From: Chara braunii
Lineage: Eukaryota; Streptophyta; Charophyceae; Charales; Characeae
Length of the DNA: 40,530 nt
Direction: 5' to 3'
Assembly (NCBI GenBank): GCA_003427395.1
Contig: BFEA01000136.1
Location: forward strand, 1,296,238 to 1,336,767
The position numbers were made by a program, and so were the translations under genes. The notes beneath the pieces were generated by a model that saw only the letters and a program-made list of their open reading frames with translations, was not told the origin of the DNA and did no database searches. Each line of letters starts with the position of its first letter. Within the stretch, counting starts at the first letter, position 1. Shown here piece by piece: positions 17,592-28,849 of the stretch.

Positions 17592-19697
17592 TCAGAGTAC
17601 GTTTTGCCCGTCCACCGCTGTTTGTTGCTGGTAACCCCTCCCTGAACTTGAGTTGTGCCAATCTTTCCAACAGATGCGATCTTCTCTTAGGTCCGCCACT
17701 TTGCCATTTACCAGCCAGGTTCTGCTGAAGCTCAGTCTCGCCTTCCTTTGTTGGTCCTCATCCTCTGTCCATGCTTGTTTGATCTCCCGCCACCTGAAGA
17801 GGATTTCCGCTTGCATCATCGTTTTGGTCTGAGTCCAAACTTTTTCGCGTGAGTTGGCCACTCTTTGAATCGTCCTGCTGCATCTTTCCTTCCATATGAC
17901 CCACAACATCACCTTCCTTATGATTTCAAACCAAATCCTTTCTGCCTTCTTGAACTGCTCGGGAATGTTAGTCAGGAGCAGGAGTTGGATGGGTTGTTGA
18001 GGGAAGGGGGTCAGGAATAGGGAGTCTCATAGTGCTGAGGCTCTCACCCAATAGTCCGTCGCCTCCTTACAGTGTATTAGGCAGTGTATTATGTCCTCTA
18101 CCGCTGTTTCTGTGCAGACCGTACACTGATCGGAACTGTTGGGGTCTGAACCTTTTCNTCTGATGTGTAGCCATTGATTCACTGGTAGTGCCGCGTACGT
18201 GATTAGCCATTGAAGACTTCTGATTTTGATTGGTCTGATGGACTTGAACTTCTTCCACTGAATCTGAGTGAGTTTATCTGCCTCCTGTCCTAGTAGAGTC
18301 CGCCATCTTTCTTTGATGATGGGGTCAGGGTGTTTGGTTTTGAGTAGCAATTTGTATCCCAGTTTGACTGTATACTCGTGAATTGGGATTTTGGACTTGA
18401 TATTCTTGGTTTTATCTGGTGACCATGCCCACTCTGCTGGGTCAAATTCCAAGTTGTGAATCGCTGTGTCAGGTCTGAAGATTGATTTTGGCCAGGAACC
18501 AAGGACTCTCACCTTTCTAAGTAGGAAGAAATCTACTCCACTGTTGACAATGGTTGGCATGCTGGTAGCGGACCAGGAAACCGGAAAGGAGGAGAAGGTG
18601 GCCTTAGTGGGCGAGTTTTGTTGCATGTGAGAGAACTGGAAGGCTCTGGAAGGAATCGTTTCTTGTACCAGAAGCCCCCACACTCCTGGTTTCCAAGGTG
18701 CAGCTTCAGTCAATATGGCCTTGCATTCTTGAGGGATGAGGTTGAGGATATATTGGAGATTAGGCCCTCGTTTATGGCATCCTTTCAGTTGGGAGCTGAT
18801 CTCTTGTTCCGTCTTCCATTCTTTTTTTTTCCTCATTCCACAGGTGGGCGACTTTCCATATGCCATTTTTGACCCAGGAGAGCGATCTGTGTTCTAGGGG
18901 AAGGGGGTTGTCGTTCTCCTTAGTTATCCATTGATTCCCGAAGAGTGGTTGTCTGAGTACTTCGTCCTTGGATCTAGGTCTATTAGTTTTGTTAGGCATT
19001 ATTCTTCTCCAAATTCGGAGTAGCGCTGACTAGTATGGAGTAGGAGGTCTGTAACCCTCTAATCCTTCATCCCCCCTTCGATTTCTTCGCCTTGTAGTCA
19101 TGACCCATTCCTTGTTCATTACCCAGAACTGCCCTGACATGTCTTCTGGAGAAGGTGCCGGGGCCAAGGCTCTGATATTGTCCAAGGCTAGTTTATTCCA
19201 TGTAGAGTGAGGATTCATCAAAAGTTTAATAATCCATTTGGTTTGTAGGGCTTTCGTCTCTGTTCCAGGGTCTATAATTCCTAGACCTCCCTTCTGTGGA
19301 CTTCTCGCGACATAATGCCAGGCAATCTTGGGTATGCCATTTTCTTTGTTAGGGTCTCCTGACCAGAGATAAGATCTGGCTTTACGATTCAGTTCTTTGA
19401 TAGAGCTATCTGGAACTGTCCATATAGATGCTATGTACCACATCATTGAAAAGACCGATGTGTTTATGATCAGGGCTCTACCGATGAGGGATGTGAAGAC
19501 ATTACCCCATTTCCCTATTTTGTTGATTTGTTTGGTTAATATGTTTTGACCCATTTGGGGTGCCAGGCCCTCTCTTGTCATAAGTATACCCAGGTATCGG
19601 GTGGGTAGTTCTGGCATTTCCCAAGTCATGGCTGCTTCCTCCCCTTAGAGTTGGAGGGGTTCCTCATCTGATAGCCACCAACCTATTGTTTTCCCCC
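17592..19697 (-). pseudogene. LINE A ORF2, post-RT and zf-RVT region
   Basis: Begins just after the RT with 'RYLGILMTREGLAPQMGQ', runs through 'FERALIIN'-type and 'GGLGIIDPGTETKALQTKW' segments, then a zf-RVT box 'CTVCTETAVEDIIHCLIHC' (about 18065-18125) preceded by 'SLQWLITYAALPVNQWL', and ends near 'KVADLREDRICWKDWHNS' at 17592. Lesions: TAA 19645-19647, TAG 19030-19032 (in a position where copy B has Trp), a frame change at about 18840 beside a T-run, and a stop at 18027-18029. The C-terminal zf-RVT is typical of plant LINE ORF2 proteins. Confidence 0.85.
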
Positions 19698-19699
19698 AG

Positions 19700-20863
19700 T
19701 TAATCTTCATTTCTGAAAGCTTCCATTGCCTTAGCCAAAGTTCTAAAGGATGAGTCTGAAGCTCTGACAAGCACGGTTAGGTCGTCTACAAACAAGATAG
19801 CTGTCGGGAAATCTATCCGATGAGCCGAACCTGCGTTGAGGACAGGGAGCTTGTGGATCGAAAGGTCCTTGCGCAGAAAGGATGCGATGGCCTCCATTAC
19901 AAAAAGGAATATCGATGGGGCTAGTGGGTCTCCTTGTCGGACTGAGCAGGATATCGGGTAATAATCTGATAACAGTCCATTAACTTGGACACAACCGACT
20001 GCATCTCTGTAAAGTATGCGAACCCATTTCCTGAAGTCCAGGCCTACGCCCATTTTCTCCACACATGCTTCCATGAATTGCCAATTCACTTGATCATAGG
20101 CTTTTTCAAAATCAAAGAAAAGTATAGCTTTGTTTATTCTTCTTTCCCTAATCTTCCTCACCCCCTCATTCAATGTTAGCATGTTGTCTAGAATGTGTCG
20201 ACCCGGGATGAAGCCTGTCTGGTCGATATGAAAGCACTTATTTGTTATTTTGGAGATCTGATTGGAAAGAGTTTTCGCTAGAATCTTGTATGGGAGTGTT
20301 AGCAGAGAGATTGGTCTATAGTTTTTAATGTCTGCCTTGTCGCCCTTTTTGTACAGTAGAGTGACCATGCTGTTGCTGAGTAAGTTCCCTAGTCCCCCTC
20401 TGAGCCAACAGTCGTTATAATACTTGAATAAATCCGATCGCAGAAGGGGCCAAAATTTCTCCCAGAATTCTTTCGTTAATCCATCTATCCCTGATGTCTT
20501 ACCATTATTCATTCCTGTTAGGGCTTGGTGCAATTCCTCTGTTGTGATAGTTTTGTCTAGCTCCTCTGCCTGCTCAGTTGTTATTGTCTTCTCCAAATAT
20601 TGGAGCATTTTTCTCCTTGCTTCGTTTGTGATGGGTGCAATTGGTGTACGGGTTTTAGACTGGTAGAGGTTCTTGTAGAAATCCTTGGTTATTTCTAACA
20701 TTCCTTCACTGTCCGTTCTCAGACTCTCTAGGGTTGCGATAGATCTGAGGCTTTCAATCGTATTAGCTCTTGAGTTGGCCTTGATTCGGACGAAGAAATG
20801 CTTAGTCATTGAGTCGCTAAGTTCATATTCGCACATTCTGACTCTTATTTGTAGCCTTTTCAA
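19700..20863 (-). pseudogene. LINE A ORF2, reverse transcriptase domain
   Basis: 387 residues open. RT motifs in order: 'TSGIDGLTKEFW', 'LLYKKGDKADIKNYRPISLL', 'DQTGFIPGRHILDN', 'FFDFEKAYDQVNW' (catalytic Asp of motif A), 'SVRQGDPLAPSIFLFVMEAI' (motif B) and 'ILFVDDLTVLVRA' (motif C, FVDD). The RT core itself keeps its key residues. It is separated from the endonuclease part by TGA 20876-20878 and from the thumb region by a frame change near 19700. It would copy the LINE transcript at a nicked target site. Confidence 0.9.
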
Positions 20864-20875
20864 ATCCCACCATTT

Positions 20876-21925
20876 TCACATTGCCAATTCCTCACGTGTC
20901 TTCTCAAAGATTTCATTGTAGAGTGGTGAGGAGGGGTTGTCAATCAGATTGGTTTCAACTACTTGCAGGGCGACTTCCAAAGTTTGTCTCCTTTGTTTCC
21001 TCTTAGGGGCAAGTTTCCTGGAGATTTTGACCACTTCTAAAGAGAGAGTAGAGTAGCTCTTTTGAAACCAGTCCCACCGGGTTTCCGTGTTTAGCCGAGT
21101 TGTTCTCTGTCCTGCCCAACAGTCCGGTATTTCCTTTTGAAAGGTCTGACTCAGTAAAAATGCGTTGTCGAGTTTATGGAAACTGGCCCCCTTTTTGACT
21201 ACTTGATCAAAGCACACTACCAACTCAATTGGCTTGTGATCCAGCCCTCAGTATGCGGCCAGGGGTAAGATCTTTGCTTCCTTTATTGCCCCATCAGTGT
21301 TTCGGACACCAGGAAGTAATCTATTCGTGAGAAGGCGGTGTGGTGAGCATAGTTTTTCTTAACCAGCGTGAATGCTCTCTTGACTGGGTGTAGAGTTCTA
21401 AAAGGATCAACCAGGTTGTGATCCAACATTAACTCTTGGATAGGTAGTGCCTCTGTTGGACTAGGAGTGTTGGACGGTCGAGATATACGGTCTGTAACCG
21501 GATCCATAGTGGCATTCTAGTCGCCCGCCAAGATCCAAGGGGTCATTGGTCGGATCTGGTTTCTGAGGTTTAACAGGAAGGTTGATCTTTCTGACGAAGA
21601 GTTAGGAGCGTAAACATTGATTAGTGCAAATTCCTCTTCTTTCCATTAATGATTTGGGGATTAGGATTGCAGTTCCTTTGGTACTAGAGGCGGGGTCTGC
21701 TGACCATATTTCGTTTTTCAAGCCTCCCAACTTTCTTGCTAGGAAAGAACGGATTCTGTTGTGTTCCAACGAGAAGGTGAGGTGGATTTCTTGTAGCAAC
21801 ATAATATCCGCTAGTTTCCTGTTGGCAACTGACAATCATGTTACGATGTCATTCAACTTCTCTTTCCTATCTATTATGTTTCCAAGCCCATTGACGTTCC
21901 AGCTCCTGATAACCAGTCCTTGAGT
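20876..21925 (-). pseudogene. LINE A ORF2, APE-type endonuclease and linker
   Basis: Endonuclease motifs: 'IRSWNVNGLG' (about 21913-21882), 'LQEIHLT' (catalytic Glu), 'ALINVYAPN', 'ILAGD*NATMDP', 'SRIDYFLVS' and 'GLDHKPIE' (catalytic His). In-frame stops: TGA 21836-21838, TAG 21517-21519 within the GD(W)N motif, TGA 21248-21250, TGA 20876-20878. Frame changes lie near 21640 and 21300. The domain normally nicks the target DNA to prime reverse transcription. Confidence 0.85.
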
Positions 21926-21929
21926 GCCC

Positions 21930-22738
21930 CGATCGACACAGACCCCCACCTTGTTGGCTTTCAGCCTGAAAGGTGAGTGTGAGAGAAGAATATAGCCTAT
22001 TGAAAAAAAAAAAAAAACTATTGTGGTTAGGGGTTTGAAAGGTAAAGGGGTGTCTATGTGTGTGTGGGGGGGGGGGCGGCCCTCCACACTCCCATCCTCA
22101 ACGGTCGTTTCCTGGTAGACCTTCAGTCCGCTATCGTCCGAAAGGGAAGGTAGCTCTTTTCCTGGGGTGTCAGATTCAATCGGCCCTTCCTTCCCACTGA
22201 CATCTTTCTCTGATTCATAGAACAGATCAAGCCTTTCCTTTTCATCGTCACCGTTCAAGGACTCGTCATCAGAAGCTTCGCTTCTGTAGAATCTCTCGAT
22301 GTCAGTGAAATAAGCTCTTGCTTCCAGGTCTTCGTCTGCCTCTAGTAACCTCGTCGAGATGATATGTGCGACTGTTGTAGCCATCAGTTCTGCCGACATG
22401 CCTATATCTGTCAGGATACTGTATGGGACCTTAGCTACCGTCCTCCAGGATTTCCAAAACATTTATGAATTTAATACAGTTGATTCTGGCATTTTGGCGA
22501 TTAGAGGTGAGAAGGCCATTGGAGAGGTCCTGTTTGTCTCCCCAACATTCTTTTGTGTGCCCTCCACATCCTCTTGTGTGCATATGTCCATCTGGATAAC
22601 TTGACAGTTTAAATTTTCAATTTTCATATGATATGAATTGGAAATTCTAACTTCAAAGTTCAAAGTTCTGTTTTTTTTCTGATTTCCGTACTCTTTTCTG
22701 AAGTGATTTGGGATTGGTATGTTGAGAACTGGTTTCAA
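21930..22738 (-). pseudogene. LINE A ORF1 C-terminal/inter-ORF remnant
   Basis: An open stretch (22462-21836) rich in Asp/Glu/Ser, running into the endonuclease in the same frame. Its start 'WKSWRTVAKVPYSILTDIG' resembles 'MPWQVVETIPYGLLGGLE' at the ORF1 end of copy B (about 29780), suggesting a shared ORF1 C-terminal segment. The Cys/His part of ORF1 is not seen. Confidence 0.45.
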
Positions 22739-22740
22739 GT

Positions 22741-23625
22741 GTTGTGTGAGCCTTTGTGAATGTTGTCTGTGACAGTATTGACGCTATTGAGCCGTCAAGT
22801 TGTGAATAGTGAAAGACAGTGTGGTTAGTAGTACTTAGTACTGCTTATTACTAATGTCTTTTTTTTCTTTTTTTTTCGGTCCAGAGATTTTTGTGTCTGG
22901 TGTACCGGTCCGGGCGGTCCGGGTCCAGTCCTGTCCGGCTGTCCGGTGCCTGCCCGGATTACCGGACGTCTGGACCAGTCCAAACAAATGTTTGGGTCTC
23001 GGTCCAGACATGTCCGGGTCCAGGTCTGTGTTTGCCATGTTTTTTTCCCCTCAATTTTTATATCTGGTTTTGTCTTCCGCTGTGCAATAATTCTCCATGG
23101 CTATGGTGTGAATCTACTCTCTCTCTAGTCTACCTGTCATTACAGAATCTGATGTGCATGGGAACATTTGAATGTGGTTTTGAGTTGTGAATCAATCGAG
23201 CACATAACAAGCGTGTGAACAAGTGTGGCAACGACTCGTACTGGCATCCACAGACTGCGCACGTAGCATGCTTAATCAGGGTTAAGGTGATTGACAATGA
23301 GATGCTAGGACCTTCCTTCCCCCCCCTCTCCAAGGTGAGATATCAACCAAAGAAAAACGGCGTGCGTTTCTGAAGATTGTCTGTGAATGTTTGGAATACT
23401 GGCAATCTTAATCCAACCCTCATCTCACCACCTCCATCTCAGTTCCGCTGAGATGTTCACCGGGTATGCGAGTGAACTACATTTGACTTTCGTTACGAAT
23501 TTCCGGATGGAGATTGGACCAGGTCTCCTCAGCAAACCTTGTGAGGCCCACTCCCATTCCGCGGAATCAAACAAGAACCCACCCAATGTCAGATTGCAAA
23601 CAGCAAATGTGTTGAACGACTTGCA
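22741..23625. other. Spacer between LINE A and LINE B with a CCGGAC/CCAGAC cluster
   Basis: A T-rich run at 22857-22878 is followed by 22885-23035, dense in GTCCGG, CCGGTCC, TCCAGTC and CCAGAC half-sites and carrying the 15-mer shared with 15216-15230. No coding frame is convincing. The rest (23040-23625) shows no recognised feature. Confidence 0.5.
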
Positions 23626-24130
23626 TGGATTATGGGCCCGACTCCATTTGCATTCTGGGGATCACCAGTCCGGTTCCTATTCCACCGGCAAGTCGGAATA
23701 AAACATTACATCATGAAACCCACTCACGCTTCCTTCCGTCCAGCCGAAGGATCCCTGACCAGCATTGATTACTTCAACAACGTGGAGGATTGACTGTCAG
23801 CTTGCCTTACTTCCTCCTTTCTTCTCAGGTCTACTGTATGACCTGTCAGATAAATGATAAAAGCAAGAAAAGTAAAAGAAGCCACTGAAGATGCAAAAAT
23901 CGGATTACGCCCTCCAACATTATGTGACATGTGATGAAGCTAGTCCTTCTGCTGGCTGGGAACTCTGCCTTCTCCTTTTACCACCCCTCACCCCTGCCTA
24001 AGTTAACCTGTACTATCTCAGTTTGCCAAAACATCTAACCCCAGTTCCTATCTTACTATCCGTATCCTTTATTCCTTGAACCCTACAACCCCCTTCACTT
24101 ATCCTTCCTTGCCTTCCCTCACTTTAATTC

Positions 24131-26152
24131 TTATGGCATCCTAAGTTCCTGTGTCAACAGCTGATCATCTATAGTGTCCTCCTGGCTCTCGTCTTCGAAC
24201 CAACAGCTAAGTCTCTCTCCTTCTACGGCCGCGACTTTGCCTTAGGCTAGTACCCTTTTCTGGAATTTGGTTAAAATATCCTTTGCCCTTTCTGGGTTAA
24301 GAGCCACTTGCTTCTTTGTCCTTCTCCATAACGCCCTAATCTCTGTCTCCAACATTCTATAGAGGATTGCCTTGGCTTCCACTCTAGTCATCATAATCTT
24401 GCCCACCACCTGCTGACATCTTCATTTCCATATTGTCCATGCACTGTCTCAGAAGCTGAAAGATATATTTCTGGCCTGCCTGCCATTCCTTAGGCACCTC
24501 ACTTCCAATCAATATTAGTTTCCTGTTTCGCAGGAAGGGGGCCTCCGTAGTATGTGACCACAATGAACGAGCTATGGACCAGAGATGTTATGCTTTCGGG
24601 CAATGGAGCAAGCAATGGGTCAGAGTTTCCTGAACGCCTCTCATACACATAACACAGTCTTGATCTTCCTCCTTCCTATTGAGCTTGCTTCTCTTATCGT
24701 ACAACCAGACATTGACTGGGAGTGCTACATGATAGATGAGCCACTGCATGCTCCTGACGTTGGCCAATTTGATATTGTGCAAGTTGACCATGGTAAACTT
24801 TCTACCTGTTCCCTTGGTATATCCAGTCTCTTCTCCTATCTTATTGCCAAAATCTGATCCAGATGGCATGATCTCCCCCTCAGACAGTAGCCCAATTTAG
24901 TGGTGTACTGAAGTATATTAATTCTCCTGCTTACTTTGGACGAGCTTCCCCTGATGTTCCATGCCCACTCTGCTGGATCAATTTCCAGGTCCCGAATGGA
25001 TGTCAGTGACTCAAATATCGTAAAATCTTCATTCTCAACCACTCTGACCCTTCTTAAGATGCTTTTCTTAATGTCGATCTGAACCCTGGAATCCTTATCC
25101 AGCATACTGATCGTGACTCCTGGAGATAGTATTGTGTACATATCTGCTTCCAACCACTGTTTAGAAGGTCCGACCTCCTGTCTTATGCGAAAGGCTGACT
25201 CTGGTTCATTAGTAGAGGCTATTGTTGCGCAATCCCCCCATCCCTATTTGTCTAGTTCTTTCAATGTCCTTGTCGGCTCATCCGGGATCGAGACAAGAAT
25301 GTCATTCAAGTTTTCAGTTAGTCTGTGACAGCCCTTCATTTCCTCCCTCAGCTCCCTACTTGTTTTCCATCTCCCCTTGGTGCCTGACCAGAGATGTTTT
25401 ACTTGCCATACTCCATGTTCTAACCACTTCCGCCACTTAGTGTCCTTTGCTGTTAGTGCTCTAGGTCTTCCTCGAGAGTCTTTTAACAATGGATTACAAA
25501 ATAACAGTTGTCTAAGCACTTCATCCTTCGTCTTGGGTTGTCTTACTCTTGTTGGGAAGACCTCCGCCCATATTTTGAGCAATTGAGCCCAATATGTACC
25601 TCTCGTTGCATCATCTTCTTCTAATTGTTCCCCCATTCTATCCTTCTTAGTCCAACCCTTGCAAAATAGCCAGAATGTACCCTTCGTATTGGAAGGTGTT
25701 TTGTATCTGGCCATCCGTCGTATGTGGTCAAGTACCAATGGGACCCATCGTAGGGGAGGCTGTGTTAACAACTTAATGATCCACTTAGTTTGGACTGACC
25801 TTATCTGTTGTCCCGGATCCAATACTTCCAGCCCTCCCTTGTCCTTTGGTTGAATAACTTGGTTCCATGACACCTTTGATGTAAAGTTGGATCTTGTTGG
25901 ATTTGCTGTCCACAAATATGTTGCCGCCACCTTCCTCAGTTTTTGTAGTGTATATGCAGGTGGTGACCGTTATGATATTGTTTCAACATACCGTAACATA
26001 GAAAAGATTGAAGCATTTATGACTAGTGCCCTCTCAAACAATGAGGTATGTATTTTCGACCACGCCACCATCTTTAATAACATTTTTGTCATTTGTTCGG
26101 GCGCCATGGAGTGGTGGGGACCCATGTCCGCCATTCTGATCCCTAAGTATCT
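24131..26152 (-). pseudogene. LINE B ORF2, post-RT and zf-RVT region
   Basis: Starts at 'RYLGIRMADMGP' right beside the inserted TIR element, continues through 'FERALVINASIFSMLRY', 'GGLEVLDPGQQIRSVQTKW', 'KDEVLRQLLFCNPLLKD', 'EIDPAEWAWN', 'SMQWLIYHVALPVNVWL' and the zf-RVT box 'CVMCMRGVQETLTHCLLHC' (about 24605-24660), and ends with 'KVAAVEGERLSCWFEDESQ' and TAA at 24131-24133. Pieces are joined across stops near 25244 and 24836 and frame changes. Order and motifs match copies A and D. Confidence 0.85.
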
Positions 26153-26157
26153 CATTG

Positions 26158-27080
26158 GGGCTCGTTAGACACTCCTAAAAGAATCCTAAAAGATTTAGGA
26201 CGAGTCCTAAAGGTTTTTTAGGATTTCGTGCGGCGTCGTTACACACAGTCCTAAAAATCGTCTTTTAGGAATCGTCCTAAAAGGTTTCCCGCGGCACGTT
26301 TTCATACACGTATACGCAGCCACGTAGCCGATGTTCGTCCAGTCCTGGTTGGTGTCCGTGGTCCACACTGCGGTGGCCCTTGGGCGGGTGCCGAGGGGTT
26401 GGTGAAGCGCGCGCTTGCCGAGACCTTCGAAATTTCAAATTCGAATTTTGGCGGACGCAGGCTGGTGGGCTGGAGGACGGTCAGGCGACGCGTGTGACAT
26501 ACAAGAGACGACGGTGGCGACCCCTTCGCCGTGGGTAACCAGCTTTGCTGTACGCGGGAGTTGCGAGGCGTGCGACACATCTTCCTGCTTGGCGCATCTT
26601 CACGTACGGACGTGTCGTCGCCTTGCTGTGGACGCGTAGAGCAGCGGACGCGTCTTCGGCTCCAAATGTTCCATCTCCTGAGGTAGTGCACAGCTGCGGC
26701 CGCCCGCCTGGCCACGCTTCGCCCCGCGCGCTCCACCCCACCAGCCAACGACTACCAGTGGGGGCCATTGCCGTCGTCGATTGGCAGAAAACCTCCGATG
26801 TCCGCCCACCGACCCGACGAACCTCTCCTGGACCAGCGCCTCCGTGTCGACGGTGCCATTCTCGCGACGCGACGACTCCGTGAAACGTGGGAATCCTAAA
26901 TTTTTCAGTAGGTCCGGGGCTACTGGAAAATTTAGGACGATTTGGTTGGGGAATCCTAAATCTTTTAGGACGAGTCCTAACGCCGTTTTCACATTTTCGA
27001 TTCCCGCGTCCGATTTAGGATTGCGTGCAACCAAGACACAATCCTAAAAACAGGAACTTTTAGGAGTGTCTAACGAGACC
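26158..27080. mobile_element. 923-bp non-autonomous TIR transposon nested in LINE B
   Basis: The ends are inverted: 26161-26181 and 27057-27077 are perfect 21-bp arms (starting CTCGTTAGACACTCC), extendable to 24 bp with one mismatch (GGG/GGT). Flanks are CATTG (26153-26157) and TATTG (27081-27085), a 4-bp ATTG duplication or an imperfect 5-bp one. Removing the element and one ATTG rejoins the LINE frame just before its YLGI motif. Each subterminal region holds about eight TCCTAAA/TTTAGGA motifs, and the 16-bp palindrome TTAGGACGAGTCCTAA occurs at both (26195-26210 and 26965-26980). The interior is GC-rich with no recognised protein. Superfamily unknown. Confidence 0.9.
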
Positions 27081-27089
27081 TATTGTCTG

Positions 27090-27600
27090 ATCCGGCAGTA
27101 ACCAAGTCATCCCCCCATAATTTTGTGGCCGATACTGTGGCCGTTGGTTGTCATGTGATAGCCACCACCCCAGCGTCTTCGACCAGATTATTCTCATCTC
27201 TGATGCCATCTGGAATGCCGCCATTGCTCTCGTAAGGGCTTGAAATGAAGAGTCCATTGCTCTGATTAGTACTGTCAGATCGTCCGTAAATAATATCGTT
27301 GTTGGTAAATGTGTGACACGTCCCGCTGATCCGGTTCAGCAATCAGACAGTCTATTGAAGGGTCTTTCTTGAGGAACGAGGCAATAGCTTCTATTATAAA
27401 CAAGAAAATAGGCGTCGTTAAAGGGTCCCCTTGCCTCACCGGCCTCGTCATTTTATACCTATCTGACAGGTGGCCATTAACCTGGACCTCTCTGTGTGCA
27501 TCATTATACAATACACGAATCCATTTACGAAAGTTAGGTCCCACTCCCATCTTCTCCATACATTGCTGCAGAAAGTTCCAGTTGACTTAATCATATGCTT
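27090..27600 (-). pseudogene. LINE B ORF2, RT palm (motifs B and C)
   Basis: 'EKMGVGPNFRKWIRVLYNDA', 'PVRQGDPLTTPIFLFIIEAI' (motif B), then in another frame 'ILFTDDLTVLIRAMDSSFQA' (motif C, FTDD, about 27300-27240) and 'MRIIWSKTLGWWLS'. A frame change between about 27340 and 27300 separates motifs B and C. The FTDD box keeps both Asp residues. Confidence 0.85.
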
Positions 27601-27661
27601 TTCCGAAGTCGAAGAAGAGGATTGCTACGTTTATCCTCTTATTCGTAATGTACCTTACCGA

Positions 27662-28828
27662 TTATGATAAATTATCCAATATAAATTTTCCCGAAATGAA
27701 ACCTGTTTGATCTAGGTGGAAACAACCTTTTGTAATTTTCCTGAGGCGGTTAGCCAGTGCTTTGGCCACAATCTTGTGAGTAAGGGTCAGCATTGTAATT
27801 GGTCTGTAATTTTTGATATCCCTAGGGTCTCCCTTCTTATATTGCAGAGTAACGATGCCTGTCGCCGACTCTAACCCCAAGCCCTCTCTCTGCCAGGCTT
27901 GATTGAGAAAGGATTCGTACTCTCCTCCTAGGATAGGCCGATACTCGACCCAAAATTCTTTAGTCAATCCATCTCTACCCGACGTCTTGTTAGGAGGCAT
28001 AGAGTGTAGGGCTTCTCTTAATTCCTCCTTGGACGGAGGAGCGTCCAATTTTTTCGCTTGCTTCCTTTTCACCGTACAATCTAAGTATGATAGAAACTTA
28101 TTTCTGACTTCCTTCAACTGATGAGAAGTATGGTCACATTCCTTTGAAGTGTATAATGCACTGTAGAAGTCATATGCCACCGAAAGCATCCTTTCTGGAT
28201 TTGAAAGCACTCCTTGTAGACTTTTCAACTCTTCTATTAGCTTGTTTCTTCCTCTTGCTTTAATCTTTTGAAAGAAGTACTTTGTCATTTCCCCCCCCTC
28301 CTCCCATTCTTTCACTCTCGCTCTCATCTGCAGGCCTTTAGCCCTCCATCTCTCCCAGTCACCCAATTCGTTTCTTGCTGCTTCTATTATTCTCTCGTAC
28401 ATCTCCGATCCTGGGTTATTAATTAAATTCCTTTCTGCTATACGCAATGCCCTTTGCAATTCGATTTCCCTTGTCGCCCGTCTTGCTGTCAGTTGTCTGG
28501 CTACTGCTGTCGTTGCTGCTGACGGGGCTTCCGTAAGGTCCGCGAATGATTGTGTGTCCAGATTGTGTGTTAGACACACTTGCAGAATAGCTTCTCTCAA
28601 CTCCTTAGTTCTTAATAACGAATTATTAAGCTTGTAGAAACTTCTTCCTCTGTGGACATGTTTCTCCATAATGAAGTTAAGAAATATGGGTTTATGATCT
28701 AGGCACGAGCAGTATGGTAAATCCCCTACTCCCACCGAGTGTATTGTTCCCACGATGTCTTCTGATATTAGGAAGTAGTCTATCCTTGATGCTGAAATAC
28801 ATTGACTACGATTACTTTTGTAATACAT
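27662..28828 (-). pseudogene. LINE B ORF2, endonuclease C-terminus and RT fingers
   Basis: 388 residues open. It begins with the endonuclease end 'SRIDYFLIS' and 'CLDHKPIFLNF', then a basic helical linker, 'GEMTKYFFQKIKARGR', 'NKTSGRDGLTKEFW', 'LQYKKGDPRDIKNYRPITML' and 'DQTGFISGKFILDN'. It stops just before the motif A block, which lies around 27600-27660 in another frame ('NVAILFFDFGKAYD'-like). Confidence 0.85.
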
Positions 28829-28849
28829 GAACCGTTTCCCTTCTGGCTG

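Larger units (their letters stand above)
17012..22740 (-). mobile_element. LINE copy A (plant L1-like non-LTR retrotransposon), decayed
   Basis: Read on the minus strand: an acidic ORF1/inter-ORF remnant (22738-21985), APE endonuclease, reverse transcriptase, a long C-terminal part with zf-RVT, a 3' UTR with the shared family block (about 17215-17057) and a poly(A) tail (T-run 17012-17055, one N). Without the CCHC part of ORF1 it is 5'-truncated or diverged there. The 5' limit is approximate. Same orientation as copy B, about 900 bp away. Confidence 0.85.
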
